Origin: Lichenostomus cassidix
Taxonomy: Eukaryota; Chordata; Aves; Passeriformes; Meliphagidae
DNA length: 64,000 nt
Direction of reading: 5' to 3'
Assembly: GCA_008360975.2 (NCBI GenBank)
Contig: CM039182.1
Coordinates: 149,362,656 to 149,426,655, forward strand
Shown here one piece after another: positions 11,866 to 25,025 of this stretch (its first letter is position 1; the number at the start of each line of letters is the position of its first letter). The notes beneath the pieces were generated by a model. The model worked only from the letters and a program-made list of their open reading frames with translations, ran no database searches and was not told the DNA's origin. Both the position numbers and the translations under genes were made by a program.

Positions 11866-12045
11866 ATGTGAGGGTGGTGAGGCCCTGGCTCACAGGTTGC
11901 TCAGAGAAGCTGCCCCATCCCTGGATGTGTTCAAGGTCAGTTTGGATGGGGCTTGGAGCAACCTGGGAGAGTGGAAGGTGAAGGGGCTTTGGAAATAGGT
12001 GATCTTTAGGTTCCTTCCAACCCAAACCACTGTAGAATTCTATGA
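11866..12045 (+). mobile_element. CR1 LINE 3' end, sense
   Basis: Sense copy from 'gtgagggtggtgaggccctg' to 'ccaaaccactgtagaattct'. Two short internal deletions are visible. One lies between 'cagagaagctg' and 'ccccatccctgg', where the tggctg block is lost. The other follows 'gagagtggaaggtg', where most of the tccctgcccatggcag block is lost. Confidence 0.93.
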
Positions 12046-13967
12046 AAATTTTAAGGTAAAATTGGTGATGCCATGTCATTTCGTTCTTATTCTTTTTAAT
12101 AGAGAAGGAGCTCAGAAAAAGGTGAGAGATGAGCAGCAGAAATGCTTCTTGCTCCATGGAGACTGGGGAGAAGAAAGGAGATAGTGAAGGAGTGAGTTTG
12201 GTTGGGAAACTGGCACCAAATACAGCAGAAAAAGCCTCAATGAGGAACAGTTTAGAGAACTCAAGGAATCTCTCAGCTTCCCACCACATACTCGAAAAAA
12301 AGCAGGAAATCCTCCTCAGAAAAAAAAAAGAAGAAAGTCAGGAAGTACTCAAGAGATAAGTGAATTTTTTGAATAACTGACCTATTAGCACAGGTTTTGG
12401 AGGCCAAGGACTCCAGGATCCAATGGCACAGGGAAACACACAACAAGACCAGACAAAGTTGTCTTAACTAAGTTGCAACATGAAATGCTGAAGTTAAACC
12501 TCAATGATTTACCATCAGCAGAAAGCCAGGAGGGAATCATCACCACATTTACATATCAGGACATTGCTTACTTTTCTTATTACTGATCGCCATCCAAAAG
12601 AGAGATTCTTGAATTAAATGAACCCTGTGGCTCTCGAGGCAATTCCTAGACTGCTTATAATTAAAGGCACCATTAAGCCTTCAGAGAAGCAGATGCCAAT
12701 TCATGTCAAAAGTTACACAGCTGAGAGGGGTCTAATTACACTGAATTCAAGAGATACATCACATCCCCAACAGATGTCATTTCATAGGAAGCTTTTTCCA
12801 TATCTCACAATCTTAAGGTCATTTGAGATGTTCTTGCCTGTATTATCCTTTGTTTAGGAAAGAAAAGATCATCCACAGTCTTCTGCCTGCAAGCTTGAGA
12901 TGAAGTCAGTGGCAAACAGAAGAAAAAGACATCGATATGGTGGGGAAGCCAATTAAAGAAAAAAAAGTTTACATGGAGAAACAATTCCGTCTTTCCCATT
13001 TCACACTTTTTTGGTGGTAGGAGGGTATTTTGGGCTCTGTTTTTGCGTTTTTATTCAGGGTCTGTACAGCCAAGTAACTGCACATTTTTGTGAACTGGTA
13101 AATGCTACAAGCCCGGTTCATCCACTCCCAAAAAAAGAGTTTTATGAACAATGTAAAACAACAATTAAGTGCCATGAAAAGGGTTCTTGCACAGTCTGGT
13201 CCAGGTGGCAGAACAACCCAAAATATCTTTTGGATTAAAACACTGATCAACCTTTCTCCTCTGCATTTACATGGGAAAAGAGAGTCCAAAACGACTCAGA
13301 AGCAGCCAAAATATAAGATACTAAAAATATTATCATCTAAACACCGAAAGGTCAAAAAATAAATTCTGAACTGCCTTCTTAACGTAACGCAGAAAGCATA
13401 TCTATTCTTAAGCATTCAGCAAGGCCAGTGAGTTTGGGAAAAAGACAGATGGGAGAATATGTAGGAGAATATGTTCTCTGAATACTTCCACAAATAGGCT
13501 ACCAAAAGTCAAGAGAGATGCTGTGTCACAAGGGATGCAAAAGTCACAGGAGATGCATTTCTTGACATTCCCCTCCAGGAGAGAGATCTTCTTGAGCAGA
13601 GAGAGAAGGCTTTACTACTTGTTCCCATGGCTTTGCCTCCAGACACTCATCCTATAGTTTTCCTATATTTTCAAACAAAATGGCCCCATGACCACAGAGT
13701 GACAGATGCCACTTTTTCAGCCTTTCCCAGCAACATGGTGATGATCTTCATAAAGAATGACAGTGATATGAGACTCATCAGTGGTCTGTGCTGAACTTCC
13801 CTTTCACTGGTCCCATTCTCCTGCCTTTTCAGCTGCTCTTGTAACTTGAAGCTGTTGGACAGCTTAAACAAATTAGATGAAAAAGAAAAATCAATTTTAA
13901 AAAGGCTGAACTATATTTATCAGCCCGAAAATTGAGGGGAATACAAAAGCTGGGAACACTTCTATGA
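12046..13967. other. Unique AT-rich stretch
   Basis: About 1.9 kb without recognised repeats except A-runs near 12,319-12,328. Open frames up to 106 codons on both strands, none with a recognisable domain. Confidence 0.45.
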
Positions 13968-14357
13968 AGACAAGCTGAGAGAGTTGGGGCTGTTCAGCCT
14001 GGAGAAGAAAAGGGTCCAGTAGACCTTAGAGACCCTTCCAGTACCTAAGAGGGGCCTTAAGAAAGGGTGGAGAAGGACTTTTCACAAGGGCATGGAGTGA
14101 TAGGACACAGGAGAAACGTATTCAATTGAAGGAGAGTGTGTTTAGGTTAGTTATGAGGAAGAAATTGCTCCCTGTGAGGGTGGTGAGGCCCTGGCACAGG
14201 TTTTCCAGAAAAGCTGTTCCTGTTCAAGACCAGGATGGGAGCAGGCCAGGGCTTGGAGCAACCTGGGATAGTGGAAGTTGTCCCTGCCCATGGCTGGGGT
14301 TGGAATGAGATTTTTAAGGTCCATTCCAACCCAAATCATTCTATGATTTCACAATTC
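13968..14357 (+). mobile_element. CR1 LINE, sense
   Basis: About 390 bp. It starts at 'gagagagttggggctgttca' and 'gcctggagaagaaaagggtc', runs through 'gtgagggtggtgaggccctg' and 'cttggagcaacctgggatag', and ends 'aacccaaatcattctatgat'. A short stretch near 14,220-14,245 replaces the usual 'ccatccctggaagtgttcca' block. Confidence 0.95.
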
Positions 14358-15761
14358 AGCAACTTAGGTTTCTCTTATACATAATCTTTTGAAGAAACTG
14401 GGACCATAATTAAGTAGAGCATGGAATTAGCAGAAAAGTGTCCTTCAGTTAAACAGTGACCTGATTTTTGTCACTTTAATCCAAAAACTAGATCTATATC
14501 ATTCATTGCATGAATTTGCTTTTCTATTTTAAGGATTTCTCGCCATCTTGACTGCCAACAAAACACAGGGTCTTGTTTGCAGTCAAGTCAGAGCAAAATT
14601 GATGAATGCCAACACAGCTGGATCTCAACAGCCCTTCCGCTAAACTGCCGTGTAAAAATTAAGGGAGTGACAGAGATTACCAAGAAAAACACAGCAACAC
14701 ACCTGTAGGTGTCCAATCAAAAGTCATTTCATGGAGAGGGAAACAATTCCAGGTGCAGAGGAAGCATGCAAAGGAAGGCACACTTAGCAGAGTTTGCATT
14801 AGTGCAGCTGCCTTCACTGCAATGACCCTAATTGGCATTTCCAGATGTGAGGCAGGAAAATCAGCTGACAGGAGCATCTTTGCCTATAACCCTAGAAAAC
14901 CTAGGCTGAAGGAGACACAGAGCTCTATACAAAGCATACATAAAGAAAAAATAAAATTCAAAATCCATTCTTCTTTCCTTTCCACATACTGAGCTAGTCC
15001 ACATTCTCCAGTTGCTACCAGCAGCATTTATTTATCACCATCCTCAATTCTGAAAGCAAACTCCAAGTGATAATGCACGATCTTCCTGCAAAACCAAACT
15101 GAGATGGATAGAGGAGGAGGGGTATAATTTAAGACAGTTTCTATTGCCCACAGTAGCAGAAACACTGCATTCAGGCTGCAGGAAAGGTCATTAGTAAATT
15201 GAAGGCAGCAGAAGATAACAGAAAAGTTTACAAACAACATTTCAACAAAAAAAAAAAAATAAGCTTAAAAAATGTGTGTTCAGGGAAAGGAGCAACCAGA
15301 GAGGGAATGGGTGTGCAGGAGCCTTCCTCACCCCAGGAACAGGAGAGAGCTCATCTCCAGGGCTCATGATGGAGCACACGAGATCTGCATCAGTGCCATC
15401 AATAGTAGCACCCAGCATGACAGGAACCTCCTCCTTGGCAAAGCCATCCATACCAACAGAACAGTTTGGAGTTATCTCCTGCCTCCCAGATGGCTCATTC
15501 CTGTGAGTGCAGAAGTGTGGGGAGCCAGGATCTCCCTGCTGCAGAGTGCAGGGGATTGCTGCCCTGAGCTGGCTACAATTCAGCTTTCAGCCTTTTTGTG
15601 AACACTGCAGGAGATAAGCACTGAGATACAGGAGATAAACAATGTAAGGAGTTCACCTCCTCCCTTCTGAACACTATCATCTGATGAAAACAGAGTTTCT
15701 CAAGTAAAGGAGAGACTCTTCATGTGGGTTTTTTGGAAGAATATGATGGAGGTCTGCATTG
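14358..15761. other. Unique stretch
   Basis: About 1.4 kb without recognised repeats except the A-run at 15,246-15,258. The 109-codon plus frame at 15,272-15,601 has opposing frames and no domain I recognise. The block around 14,780-14,870 has balanced, complex sequence and could be conserved non-coding DNA, but nothing here proves it. Confidence 0.4.
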
Positions 15762-15864
15762 CCTGTAACCTGGTCAATCAGAAGTTCCCTGTCCATGGCA
15801 GGGGGTTGAAATGGGATGGTCTTTGAGGTCCCTTCTAACCCAAACCATTCCATGATTCTATGTC
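15762..15864 (+). mobile_element. CR1 LINE 3' terminus, sense
   Basis: About 100 bp: 'tgtaacctggtcaatcagaa', 'ccatggcagggggttgaaat', and the ending 'ccattccatgattctatg'. Separated by only ~85 bp from the next CR1, which belongs to a different subfamily and has the same orientation. Confidence 0.9.
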
Positions 15865-15949
15865 ACCAGCAGACAACTGACACACATTGGCTTCAGTGGG
15901 TTCTCCACAGTTCTAAGTCCAGTTGGGAGTTTTCAGGAGAAAAGTTTTT

Positions 15950-16345
15950 CTTGTGAGGAGAGAATGTGGGAGTCAGACCTCATTAGTCTGGAGAAGACTG
16001 AAAGAGGGGATCTCATCAATCCCCACAGATATCACCAAGGTGGATGTCAAAAGGATGGTGCCAAGCTCTTTTTATGGTGCTCAGCAACAGGACGAGGAGA
16101 AATGGCCACAAACTAAAACACAACAAATTCCACCTCAACACAAGGAAGAACTTCTTTCATGGAGGGTGGCAGAGCACTGGAACAGCTGCCCAGGGAGGTC
16201 ATGGAATCTCCCTCTCTGGAGACATTCCAAACCCATTGGGATGTGCTTCTGTGTCACCTGCTCCAGGTAACACTGCCTTGCAGGGGGGTTGGATTGGATG
16301 ATCTCCAGAGGTTCCTTCCAACCATATATATTCTATGATTGTGTG
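15950..16345 (+). mobile_element. CR1 LINE of a second subfamily, sense
   Basis: The landmarks differ from the common copies: 'gaacttctttcatggagggt', 'ggcagagcactggaacagct', 'gcccagggaggtcatggaat', 'gacattccaaacccattggg' and an ending of 'gatgatctccagaggttcct', tccaaccatatatattctatga. The 'clean' ctgctccaggtaacactgcc block marks the J/X-like group of avian CR1 (name from memory). Confidence 0.92.
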
Positions 16346-17521
16346 AAAATAGGAAGAAGCTCAATCTTCAGCAGGAGATTCAGCAGGACAGGCTGAATCT
16401 CATCCTACTTTCCTTTCTAAATTTGGACTATCCACATGAACACATTTCAAAACACTTGAGGATCTCTAAAACACAGGTAGCCACCCTGACCTCACAGAGG
16501 GGCTACTTTTCATAATCGAGTTCCTTGACATTCTCATTTCTTCAGTTCCCCTTCAAGGGGAGGAGAGGGCATACTCCAAATACATGGAATCGTAGGTAAT
16601 TCAGTTATTTTGGATCAGGAAGATTAAGGACAATGTCCTAAATGTCCAACTTTCAGAACATCTTGAAAAAAATAAAAAAGACACACATCCCTTCTACTCT
16701 TTTGTTTGGTCAACACAAGGCTTAGCAATGACAAGCCCACTCATCTCTCTTCTGCATATCATTGAGGACTGCAGAAGACAATGGTGAATCCCTACCCACG
16801 TTCCCCACAAAAAGCCTCCTGCCATGACAACTCCTGTTCTCCTCTTCCATATCCCCATGATTCCTCTGTCACAACCTCTCCACATCCTCTCTGTATCCAT
16901 GGACACTCCCCCTTTTCAGCTTCAAATCCCATCCATGCCTCAATTTGTTCTCCAAAGCACCCAGAGAAGCAGCAAACAACCCACATGGGTAATCTAAACC
17001 TGGATACATGCTAACTGATAGGCTGGATGATACAAAAAAAATAGATAATCAGTGAATTTGCCTGAGTTTTCCTTGAGGACATTGAGATATTAAGTCCTTA
17101 TGTGCTTGGTGAACACATACATTGATGGCTGGGTGGAGGAGAAAATCAGTGAACTGTATTTTTTTCTCTGATGTGATTAACTCCACCAATCCACTTCAGC
17201 GGAAAAGGCAGAAAAGACACCTTTAAGGAGAAAGCCTTAAAGGAAGTGAGAGATTTCAAACTATCAAAAAAAGAAAAAAAATTCTGAAAACAACCCAGTG
17301 GTGCTCATCTGCTCTCACTTTCAGACCGGTGCCCCAAATACTTTATTTGTATTTAATTTTCTGGTTCACCAACTAGAAAAATAACCCATTCCTGAGGCTT
17401 CCAGATTTATTTACACACTTGGTTAGGACTGAGCTGAAAACTCAAACCTGTCATTGAAGGTTTCAGGTGCTCCCAGCTCTGCTTTGCACTCCATGAAGGC
17501 TTTGCTCTCCACATCAGAGAC
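16346..17521. other. Unique stretch
   Basis: About 1.2 kb, no recognised repeat. A short A-rich run lies at 17,263-17,280. The ~70-codon frames on both strands around 16,700-17,010 oppose each other and look like chance. Confidence 0.45.
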
Positions 17522-17985
17522 AATCAGAGAATCAAGTAATCATCAAGGTTGGAAAAGACCTCCAAGACTGAGTCCAACCATTAACCCAGCACCACCATGT
17601 TCACCACTAAAACATTTCCTCAGGTGCCATATCCACACTTTTTTTGAATACACCCAGGAATGATGGCTCCACCACTTCCCTGTGCAGCCTTTTCTAATGC
17701 TTAACAACCCTTGCAGTGAAGTTTTTCTGAAAATCCCATCTAAACCTCCCCTTGGCTCTACTCGAGGCCATTTCCTCTCTTCCCATCACTTGCTACCTGG
17801 AAGAAGAGACTGATCCCCACCTCACTACAACTTCTTTCCAGAATGTTGTAGAGAGTGATAACATCCCCACTGAGCCTCATTTTCTCTGTGAGAGAACAAC
17901 CCTGCCCAGAAGAAAGCACTCTCCATCCTACCACACCAGACAAGGTCCCACCCTGTCCCAGTAGCTGAAACTCAGGCTCTTCAGC
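17522..17985 (-). mobile_element. CR1 LINE of a third type, antisense
   Basis: Reversed copy opening 'aatcatcaaggttggaaaag' with the acctccaagactgagtccaa block. It continues with the accaccatgttcaccactaa block, 'ccaccacttccctgtgcagc' and 'cagtgaagtttttctgaaaa', and ends in the former ORF2 region near 17,985. The ggttggaaaagacct terminus differs from the common copies. Confidence 0.92.
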
Positions 17986-20900
17986 TGGGAAGGCAACAAG
18001 ATTAATTTAGCCCAAAAGAAAGCACAAGCTGCCTCATAGAGTTGAAATTGCATCTTGTCTATCCAAAATCTAAGCATTTTTTAAATTATTTTTGGTAAGG
18101 TTTTCTTCGGAATGAATCAGACTCTGGAGTTGGCTTAGCACACCAAGGCCAAAATGTTGGAGAGGACTGAGATCCATGAATCCACTTACAAGAGAGTGGA
18201 GCCCTGACTTTCATTGGCTTAAAATTATGTAAAGAGGCATCTTTGGGCTGCAGCTCTGTGATGAATTAGCTCTGACAAGGGAGGTAACTCAAGACCTCCC
18301 CACAGCACTCCCTCCCCACCCCACATCACGGCTGCCTCCCTGCTCTCTTGCTAATACAGGGACCAGCAGCTCATGCTGTAAATCAGATCAATGAAACATT
18401 CAGTTAAAAATAACAGCCCAAACCTCCTCCATTGCAGGAGAGCCTTTCGTATCACAAATGATGAAAGCTCATTTCTAAAAAAAGCAAGCTGAGCTGAGAG
18501 CAGTTTCTGAGAAGGTGGCAAAATAAACAGCTCCGAGCCCAGCCAGCAGAACAAGGGCTGGGCTCCTCCAAGCATTGCTGGGACCCCAAAATAACCCGGG
18601 CAGTGGGAAGACAGGTCTCAATACCCCCAGTTAGTGGCTACCTAGGTCAAAGATGGTGCCTGGGTCCCATCCTGGTCCGGCATGGTGATGACGTAGGAGC
18701 AGGACATTCAGAGGACACCACCACCCTCTATTGTGAGCTATTCCTTGGGCATCTCCTTGCCCAGTGGGCTGTGTTATTCCTGCCTCATAGCTGGTAGACA
18801 GAGAGAAAATGTTGGGATTCAGTTTCCAGGGTCAAAAAACATCATCCTCATGGTACCCATAAACACTTGGCCTGTGGTGGTTGCTGAAACTGTGAGAGAA
18901 AAGGGAAGCAACATCCCCAAGGTTTCTTACAACTATTTTTATGATCGATGCTGGGAAACAGGAGGGATGTGGGGAGTAAGTTTTTTCCCCTTTTTTCATG
19001 TCATCTAAGCACCCTCTAAACAAACAACCAGCTGTCCTCATCCTGCAATCCAGATGGATGTCCCTCTGCAGCAGGGGGACGTACCACAGCATCTCGCCTC
19101 GCATTTCCAGTGCTGGGATTCAATACAGCGACTGCGGCTTTTAATGCCTTTTACAAACATCTAATTCACTCTCTATTAATCCCTCAGAGCAGCTACTCCT
19201 TCATTTTACCCTTGGAGACACCAAGCTAAAATATTCATCGGCTTGAACACAAAAACCTACAGCTCTAAGCAGTTGTTGAGGACAGAGGACGTGCTGTTAC
19301 AGAGTTCTCTGATATATACAGCAGTATAACACCATCCTTGCAATAAAAGTACAGAATGAGCTTCTAAAGATGCCTTTTTACTAGATGTTTATAAGTGGAT
19401 TTAGGTTTAATGGCAAGCTCCTCTTGCTTATTTCTCACTTTTTCTCATCCTTCTTTTTGAGGGGAGGGAGGCTGACAGGGGCTGTTCTTTCTCAAGCTCA
19501 ATATTAAATAAAAAGGACCCAAAATACATTGAAAATGCACTCTTAAGTCATGGCAGAAGGCATATTTCAAACGAGTGCAGCTGAAAACCTCCAAACTATC
19601 AAAAAGCTATTTCAATGAGGGATTTTCACTTACTCAAGACATTCAAGATATTGACACAACTTCTAAAACGATTAATATTTTCCAAGTATTTTAACTCAAT
19701 TAAATGGACAAAATCTCCAGCACAGGAAGGTGACAACAGCCCCATGGTCCACATCTCCTGTCTTCCCAGGTTACAGAGGATTTCCCAAAGCTCATTATTT
19801 TCGGGAGAGCTTTCAGGCAGTCTCTCAGCTGACTCTTGCAGGCTATGTCCAGATAACCCCAGAAATCTCTAGTACTGAAGGAGCAAACCACGGAAGTGTG
19901 CACTAATGTGTGTATTCCACATCTCAGCTACAACAAATCACAAACACAGATCAGGACCTGACACACACTATTTAACTTGACCTTTGACTACAAGACAAGC
20001 AAAGCAAGGAGACTCCAGCCCATCAATATTCCTGACTCCACCAGCATTGAGGACATTCAGATCTCAAATCTTGAAGGGAAGTGAACAACAGCATTGAATC
20101 CCTGCAGTTGTTTCACCTTAAATAGACAGAAAGGGAGGTGTTGACACTGAAGTGATGCTTTGCAGTTCAGGCAATCTGTGTTCAACTGCCAGGCTTGAAT
20201 AAGCTCTGGATTGCAGCAGGAGAATTAAAGACAAGTCACAGTTCCCTCACCTCATCCAAAGCATCCTGGAGCTGCAAAATGCATAGGAAAGACTCCTGGT
20301 TGAATGAGATGTTACTGTGCTTCAGTACAGCACAGCAAGGAATAGACCTGCATCATTTTAATTTTCTAACATTCATGTAGATCAAATTAAATAGTCAAAA
20401 AAATCACAAATGTAAAAAGATACAACAATTGCAATCAAGGTGGCAACATGTTCATCAATGGAACAGTTTGGGAGTTACCCTGAACCCACTTCATACCATT
20501 GATCAAGGCATTTCTTTGCATCAGCTTGCTGCAGTAGGCAGATAAAACGTAGCTGTGCTGTCTACATAAAACGTGTTTAGATACATAAATCCTCGCCAAG
20601 TGGCTTTCTATTTTGAGGCAAAACCAGAAAGAATTCTATGCTGCATTAAATATTTTCTTCTTTTTCCTATCCTCGACCGTCTACAAGATCAATTAAAGTG
20701 CTTTTCCATAAAACAGGCAGAGAGAAGCACGTTCCAAAAAATAAATAAATAACGAAGCCACTCATTGCTTTCAATATGATGCCTGAAGAAAACAAACCCT
20801 AATGACTTAAAGATTCCCACAGTGAAAAAGAAGAAAATGCTGAAGGTTTAATCATACACTTACAAGGCAACAAAATAGATTTCTCAAGTCTTAATATCTC

Positions 20901-21403
20901 TTGTGAAATTTTAAGCACTCAGACACAAATATTAGTAACATGCTGCAGCAAGCTGAGTCGTTTCCCCTGCCCTCGCACAGGAATATGTGTGAGTCCCTCC
21001 CTTGCACTCACACACACACATTTGCTGTTTCCATCACTTTCCTATTTGCAAAGAGATCCAAATGAAACTATGAGCACCTCGTGGTTTAACACCTTCCTTG
21101 CCTGATGGAGGTCTTGCTGTCCTGTAGCTCAGCAACCTCTGTGTCCAGCTGCACTGCAACATCTGGAAGCAGCAGCATGGCTTCCCTGCAGGTTGACCAC
21201 CAATGTGACTCAAGGCCACAGCCTTGGCATGGAGAGAAAACACTCAGTTCATTCTCTCCCAGTTACCAACTGGAATGGCAAGTGAGGGAAAAGGGAGAGA
21301 GATCACCCACCAAGAAAACTCAACACCAACTTTATTGTCCCTCAGAATATCCTTTATCATGTCTTCACAAGAACCCATCAAAAACCCATCATAGTTTCTA
21401 AGA
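17986..21403. other. Long stretch free of recognised repeats (3.4 kb)
   Basis: Only a short (AC)n run at 21,006-21,018 is recognisable. The open frames (at most 98 codons) overlap on both strands. I see no splice-flanked frame with convincing coding character. Confidence 0.45.
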
Positions 21404-21630
21404 ACGAAACTTTTGACAATGAGGGTGGAGGAACATTAGTACAGGTTGCCCAGAGAAGCTGTGGCTGCCCAGACAAGCTGTGGCTGCCCCATTCCTGGAA
21501 AGATTTAAGATCAGGTTGGACAGGGCAACCTGGGATAGTGGGAGGTGTGCCTGCTCATGGCAAGGGGATTGGAACTGGATGGTGTTTAAGATCCCTTCCA
21601 ACCCAAGCTATTCTAAGATTCTCTGACCCT
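21404..21630 (+). mobile_element. CR1 LINE 3' end with internal 19-bp duplication, sense
   Basis: Sense copy ending 'cttccaacccaagctattct'. The block 'cagagaagctgtggctgcc' at 21,451-21,469 is repeated with one mismatch at 21,470-21,488 (cagacaagctgtggctgcc). The 'cttggagcaac' block is shortened to 'gggcaacctgggatagtggg'. 5'-truncated. Confidence 0.94.
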
Positions 21631-24600
21631 ATCCAACCCCTTGTGCTGGCTGAAGTGGCACAGCAGGTCACTGACTATTTACCCCTGGATTTTGGGGGCT
21701 TCATTCTGCTCCCTGTCCCTCCATCTGTGGAAGTTATCCCCCCATGTTTCCATCACAGCAATTATTTCACAGTTTTCCAGCTGTATAGTAGCTTTCAGCT
21801 CCCATTTGTTTGCTGCCCATGCTGTGGGCAGTGGTGAAGATGCACTTCAGCTGAGCTGTTGACCCCAACACCTTTTTTGGGGAAGAAGCCCTAATTCCTG
21901 TGTGGCCATTCTCAGGCACTTCCATGGTTTCTAACATATCAATAATCCTGGTGTCTTTGCTGCTGCAGGGATCTCCATCCCCTACCTCCACTGAGACAAC
22001 AGAACATAGGAACTCACTGGAACGGCATCCCATGATAAAAAAAAACCCAAATTCTGCTGTTAACACCAGGCTAAGAGCCAGATATTGATCTATTGGATCC
22101 TCCTGGTTCTTCCTCATCATTCCCTGCAACTGGAAGGGAAGAGAACACCACTTGTATTCCTTATTCCTTAATCACTCAACCTCCCACAAAATACAAAAGA
22201 ACTGAGAGGAGAGAGAAATCACTGCTCTATACAACTGAAACAGGAGGAAAATAACTTGCAATAATAAAATTAATTAAAATAGAAAAGAAAACTCACACAA
22301 GAAAGAAAACCAAGCACCCAAGAAATGGAAAGAAAAGCTAAGAGGTGAATAATTCATTTAGGCAATGTGCAGTGCCCATATTGTATCTGAATTGTTTGCA
22401 TGGAGGGTTCATGGTTTAATCAGAACTGCCAGAACAAGAAAAACCAGAGTCATAAGTACAACATTCATCCTGAGCAAATGAAATAGGTTTCTGGGTAAGG
22501 CATTTCCATTTAAAACTGGGAAAAAAATAGGTTGCAGTTTTTGAAGTGACCAGCAAGGGGAGTCGGTGCCCAGAGCTTTGAGGGAACCAGGCAGATGCAG
22601 TTTTGGGTGGAGAAAACTCAAATAAACAATTCTGAGGTAGTGAGATTGATAAAACATTGAAGACTGCCAGAGGATGCTGGAGGATGATGGACAGAGAGCA
22701 GAAAACCCACCAACCTGGAAAAGAGAAAGGGTTTGAGAGACACTTGACTAGAAAATAAAAGTCATGTTTTGCTTGGAAATTGGACTGTCTGTCCCTGCAA
22801 GACTTAATGGAGAGCATGTGATAGAGAGCTCTTGGAGGGGAAAAGGCAAAGGACAAATGAAATCAAGTCAGGGTAGAGCTTAGGATAAGAAAATAAGGGT
22901 TAATCTCAATATACTTCTGAGTACAATATTCTGGTAGTAACATGAAAACTCTTTGGCCAATTCCTCTGGTGGCCTTGAGGAGATATCCAGGAGGATACCA
23001 GATGTCTGGGAGAAGATGTCAGAGGACTAAGGCTAATCAGGCACCTTATCACTGAGCCCCAGGACCAGAAACAAACAGAGGAAAAAAAACATAAATAAAG
23101 ACCATTAAAAAAAAAAACCCTCACGAGGAGTGGGATTTAATAATATTATACAGCATTTAAAGCAAAATGCCAGCAGTAGGAACTCATTAGGCTCTGTATG
23201 AGGAACAGCAGCAAAATCACTGCTGCAGCTCCAGCCATGCTGGGCTTGTCAACAGAAACGAGGCCACCCTGGGCTCTGGGGCCACGGGGAGGAGCACTCA
23301 GAGCTTTCCTTCCTCTGCCCCGTTAATCTCATTAACCTCGTATTTACTCTGTTGTTGGTAATTACTCAGAACGTTAATAGGCACAATTTGTGCATATTAT
23401 TTACTGAATGTTACAAATCTCTTTAGCTCTGGGTATGAATCGGGGCTGGAACGTGGCAATGCTTCACGTGCTTTGGAAAATGGAGGTAGAGAAATGAAAA
23501 ATATATTAAAAAATTAAAAAGACCTTTTTAGGATTTATTTCAAAGTTAGAAATTTCTTCAATATCTTAACTTCTCGCAAGATAACCAGTCAATTCAGATA
23601 AATATATAAAATCCATCCATTTTACTAATTCCATCATAACATCCTAAGAAGGAAAAACAGACACCAAACCAAAAATACCCAAGAAAATACTTATTTCCAA
23701 CTATTAAGCTGGAGTCCATGAAACAACCATTCCAGCCATGATACAAATTACCGTTAACGATATTCCAGGTGGGAAAAACAGATGCAGTTTAAGAAAACTG
23801 TTATTGCTGTTAAAGAACTCCATAGGTTTTACAGACACAGTCTGTTACACCTTGAAAAATGGAACTTTCACTGACCATCTGTTCCTAGCAGAGAACACCC
23901 AGCAACTCTGGCTTTGGCCAGAAAACCCAACTCAAAGTCAACACACCATGAGCAGGGGACATTCCAGAGCTTAATGAACAGCCAGGATCAGATGGCAGGG
24001 GGAGAATTTGGATGGAGATCACCCAGTTAAACCCAGGAAACCACTGCAAGAGCAAAAGATGGCATCCAGAGGGGAACATCTGCAATCCACAACATTCCTA
24101 CACCCCACCTGCAGAGCCTGGGTCTACAACATGCAACATCACCTCCAATGAGTTGAAAAGATATGGAGAAAACCAACCAAAATAAAAAACAAAAAAAACT
24201 GAAATGAGAAGGATTATCACAGAAAGGAAACAGCAAGAATTACCTCACCCACAATTTTATTCTGTTGTGTTGTGGAGCCACTTGTTGGGAACTTGGCAGC
24301 AAAAGCCCAACAGACCCAAGGCCCAGCTTGGCACTATTGTTTCTGTTCAGATAAAAGAAAAAAAAAAGAAAGAAAATCAGATGTGAAAAGCACAAACAGG
24401 CTTTTATCTGCTCTGTTTCCTTCAGTCTGAAGCTCAGGGATTCCCAAGACTGAGGTTTTAGCCGTATCTTTAGATTCAACTGGGAGTTTTCACACCCTGT
24501 GAATTTGTTAAACATATTCATATATTAGGCAAGCTTTGCTTCTGGCCTACACAATGTCTGTTGACAATGGAACACAAACCAAAAAAAGGAAACAAAAAAC

Positions 24601-24879
24601 CACTTCTTCCCTTTAATTTCAGGGTGCAAACATAAGGGGATGCCTAGCAAAACACAGGAAGTAATTTTTATTTTCTGCAATTTGTGATTTCACATTATTG
24701 TCATTTCCCCCTGCTTAGCAATGTCATATTTTATAGTCAGTATTAGCCAGTCAAACAGGATCTGGTTTTAGCACATTTTTACTACATTTCCTACAAAAAG
24801 AAAGCCTGGGCAAATAAAGGGATTGCTGAGAGAGAACCACACAACTGAGACAACCAAGTGGACCCAGAACTGGACTTTT
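21631..24879. other. Long stretch free of recognised repeats (3.2 kb)
   Basis: Mostly unique, with short A-runs at 23,107-23,117 and 24,357-24,367. The 146-codon minus frame at 22,416-22,856 and the 120-codon one at 21,767-22,129 have no recognisable domain. The block at 23,310-23,470 is rich in TAAT-type motifs and is listed as a finding. Confidence 0.45.
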
Positions 24880-25025
24880 GAACAATTTCAGGGATGGTGA
24901 TTCCACCACGTCCCTGGGCAGTCTGTTCCAATGTTCAACCACCCTTCCAGTGAAGAAATTTTTCTTACATCAAATCCAAACTTCCCCCGGTGCAACTTGA
25001 GGCCATTTGTTCTCATCAGGAATAG
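24880..25025 (-). mobile_element. CR1 LINE fragment, antisense
   Basis: Reversed fragment containing 'ttcagggatggtgattccac', 'cacgtccctgggcagtctgt', 'ccagtgaagaaatttttctt' and 'gcaacttgaggccatttgtt'. It lacks the terminal repeat, so it is a piece truncated at both ends, of the third CR1 type seen at 17.5 kb. Confidence 0.88.

Noticed and set aside
22416..22856. 146-codon minus-strand frame outside any recognised repeat.
   Set aside because: No domain, no signal peptide or membrane pattern, no good splice or start context, and overlapping frames nearby; consistent with chance.
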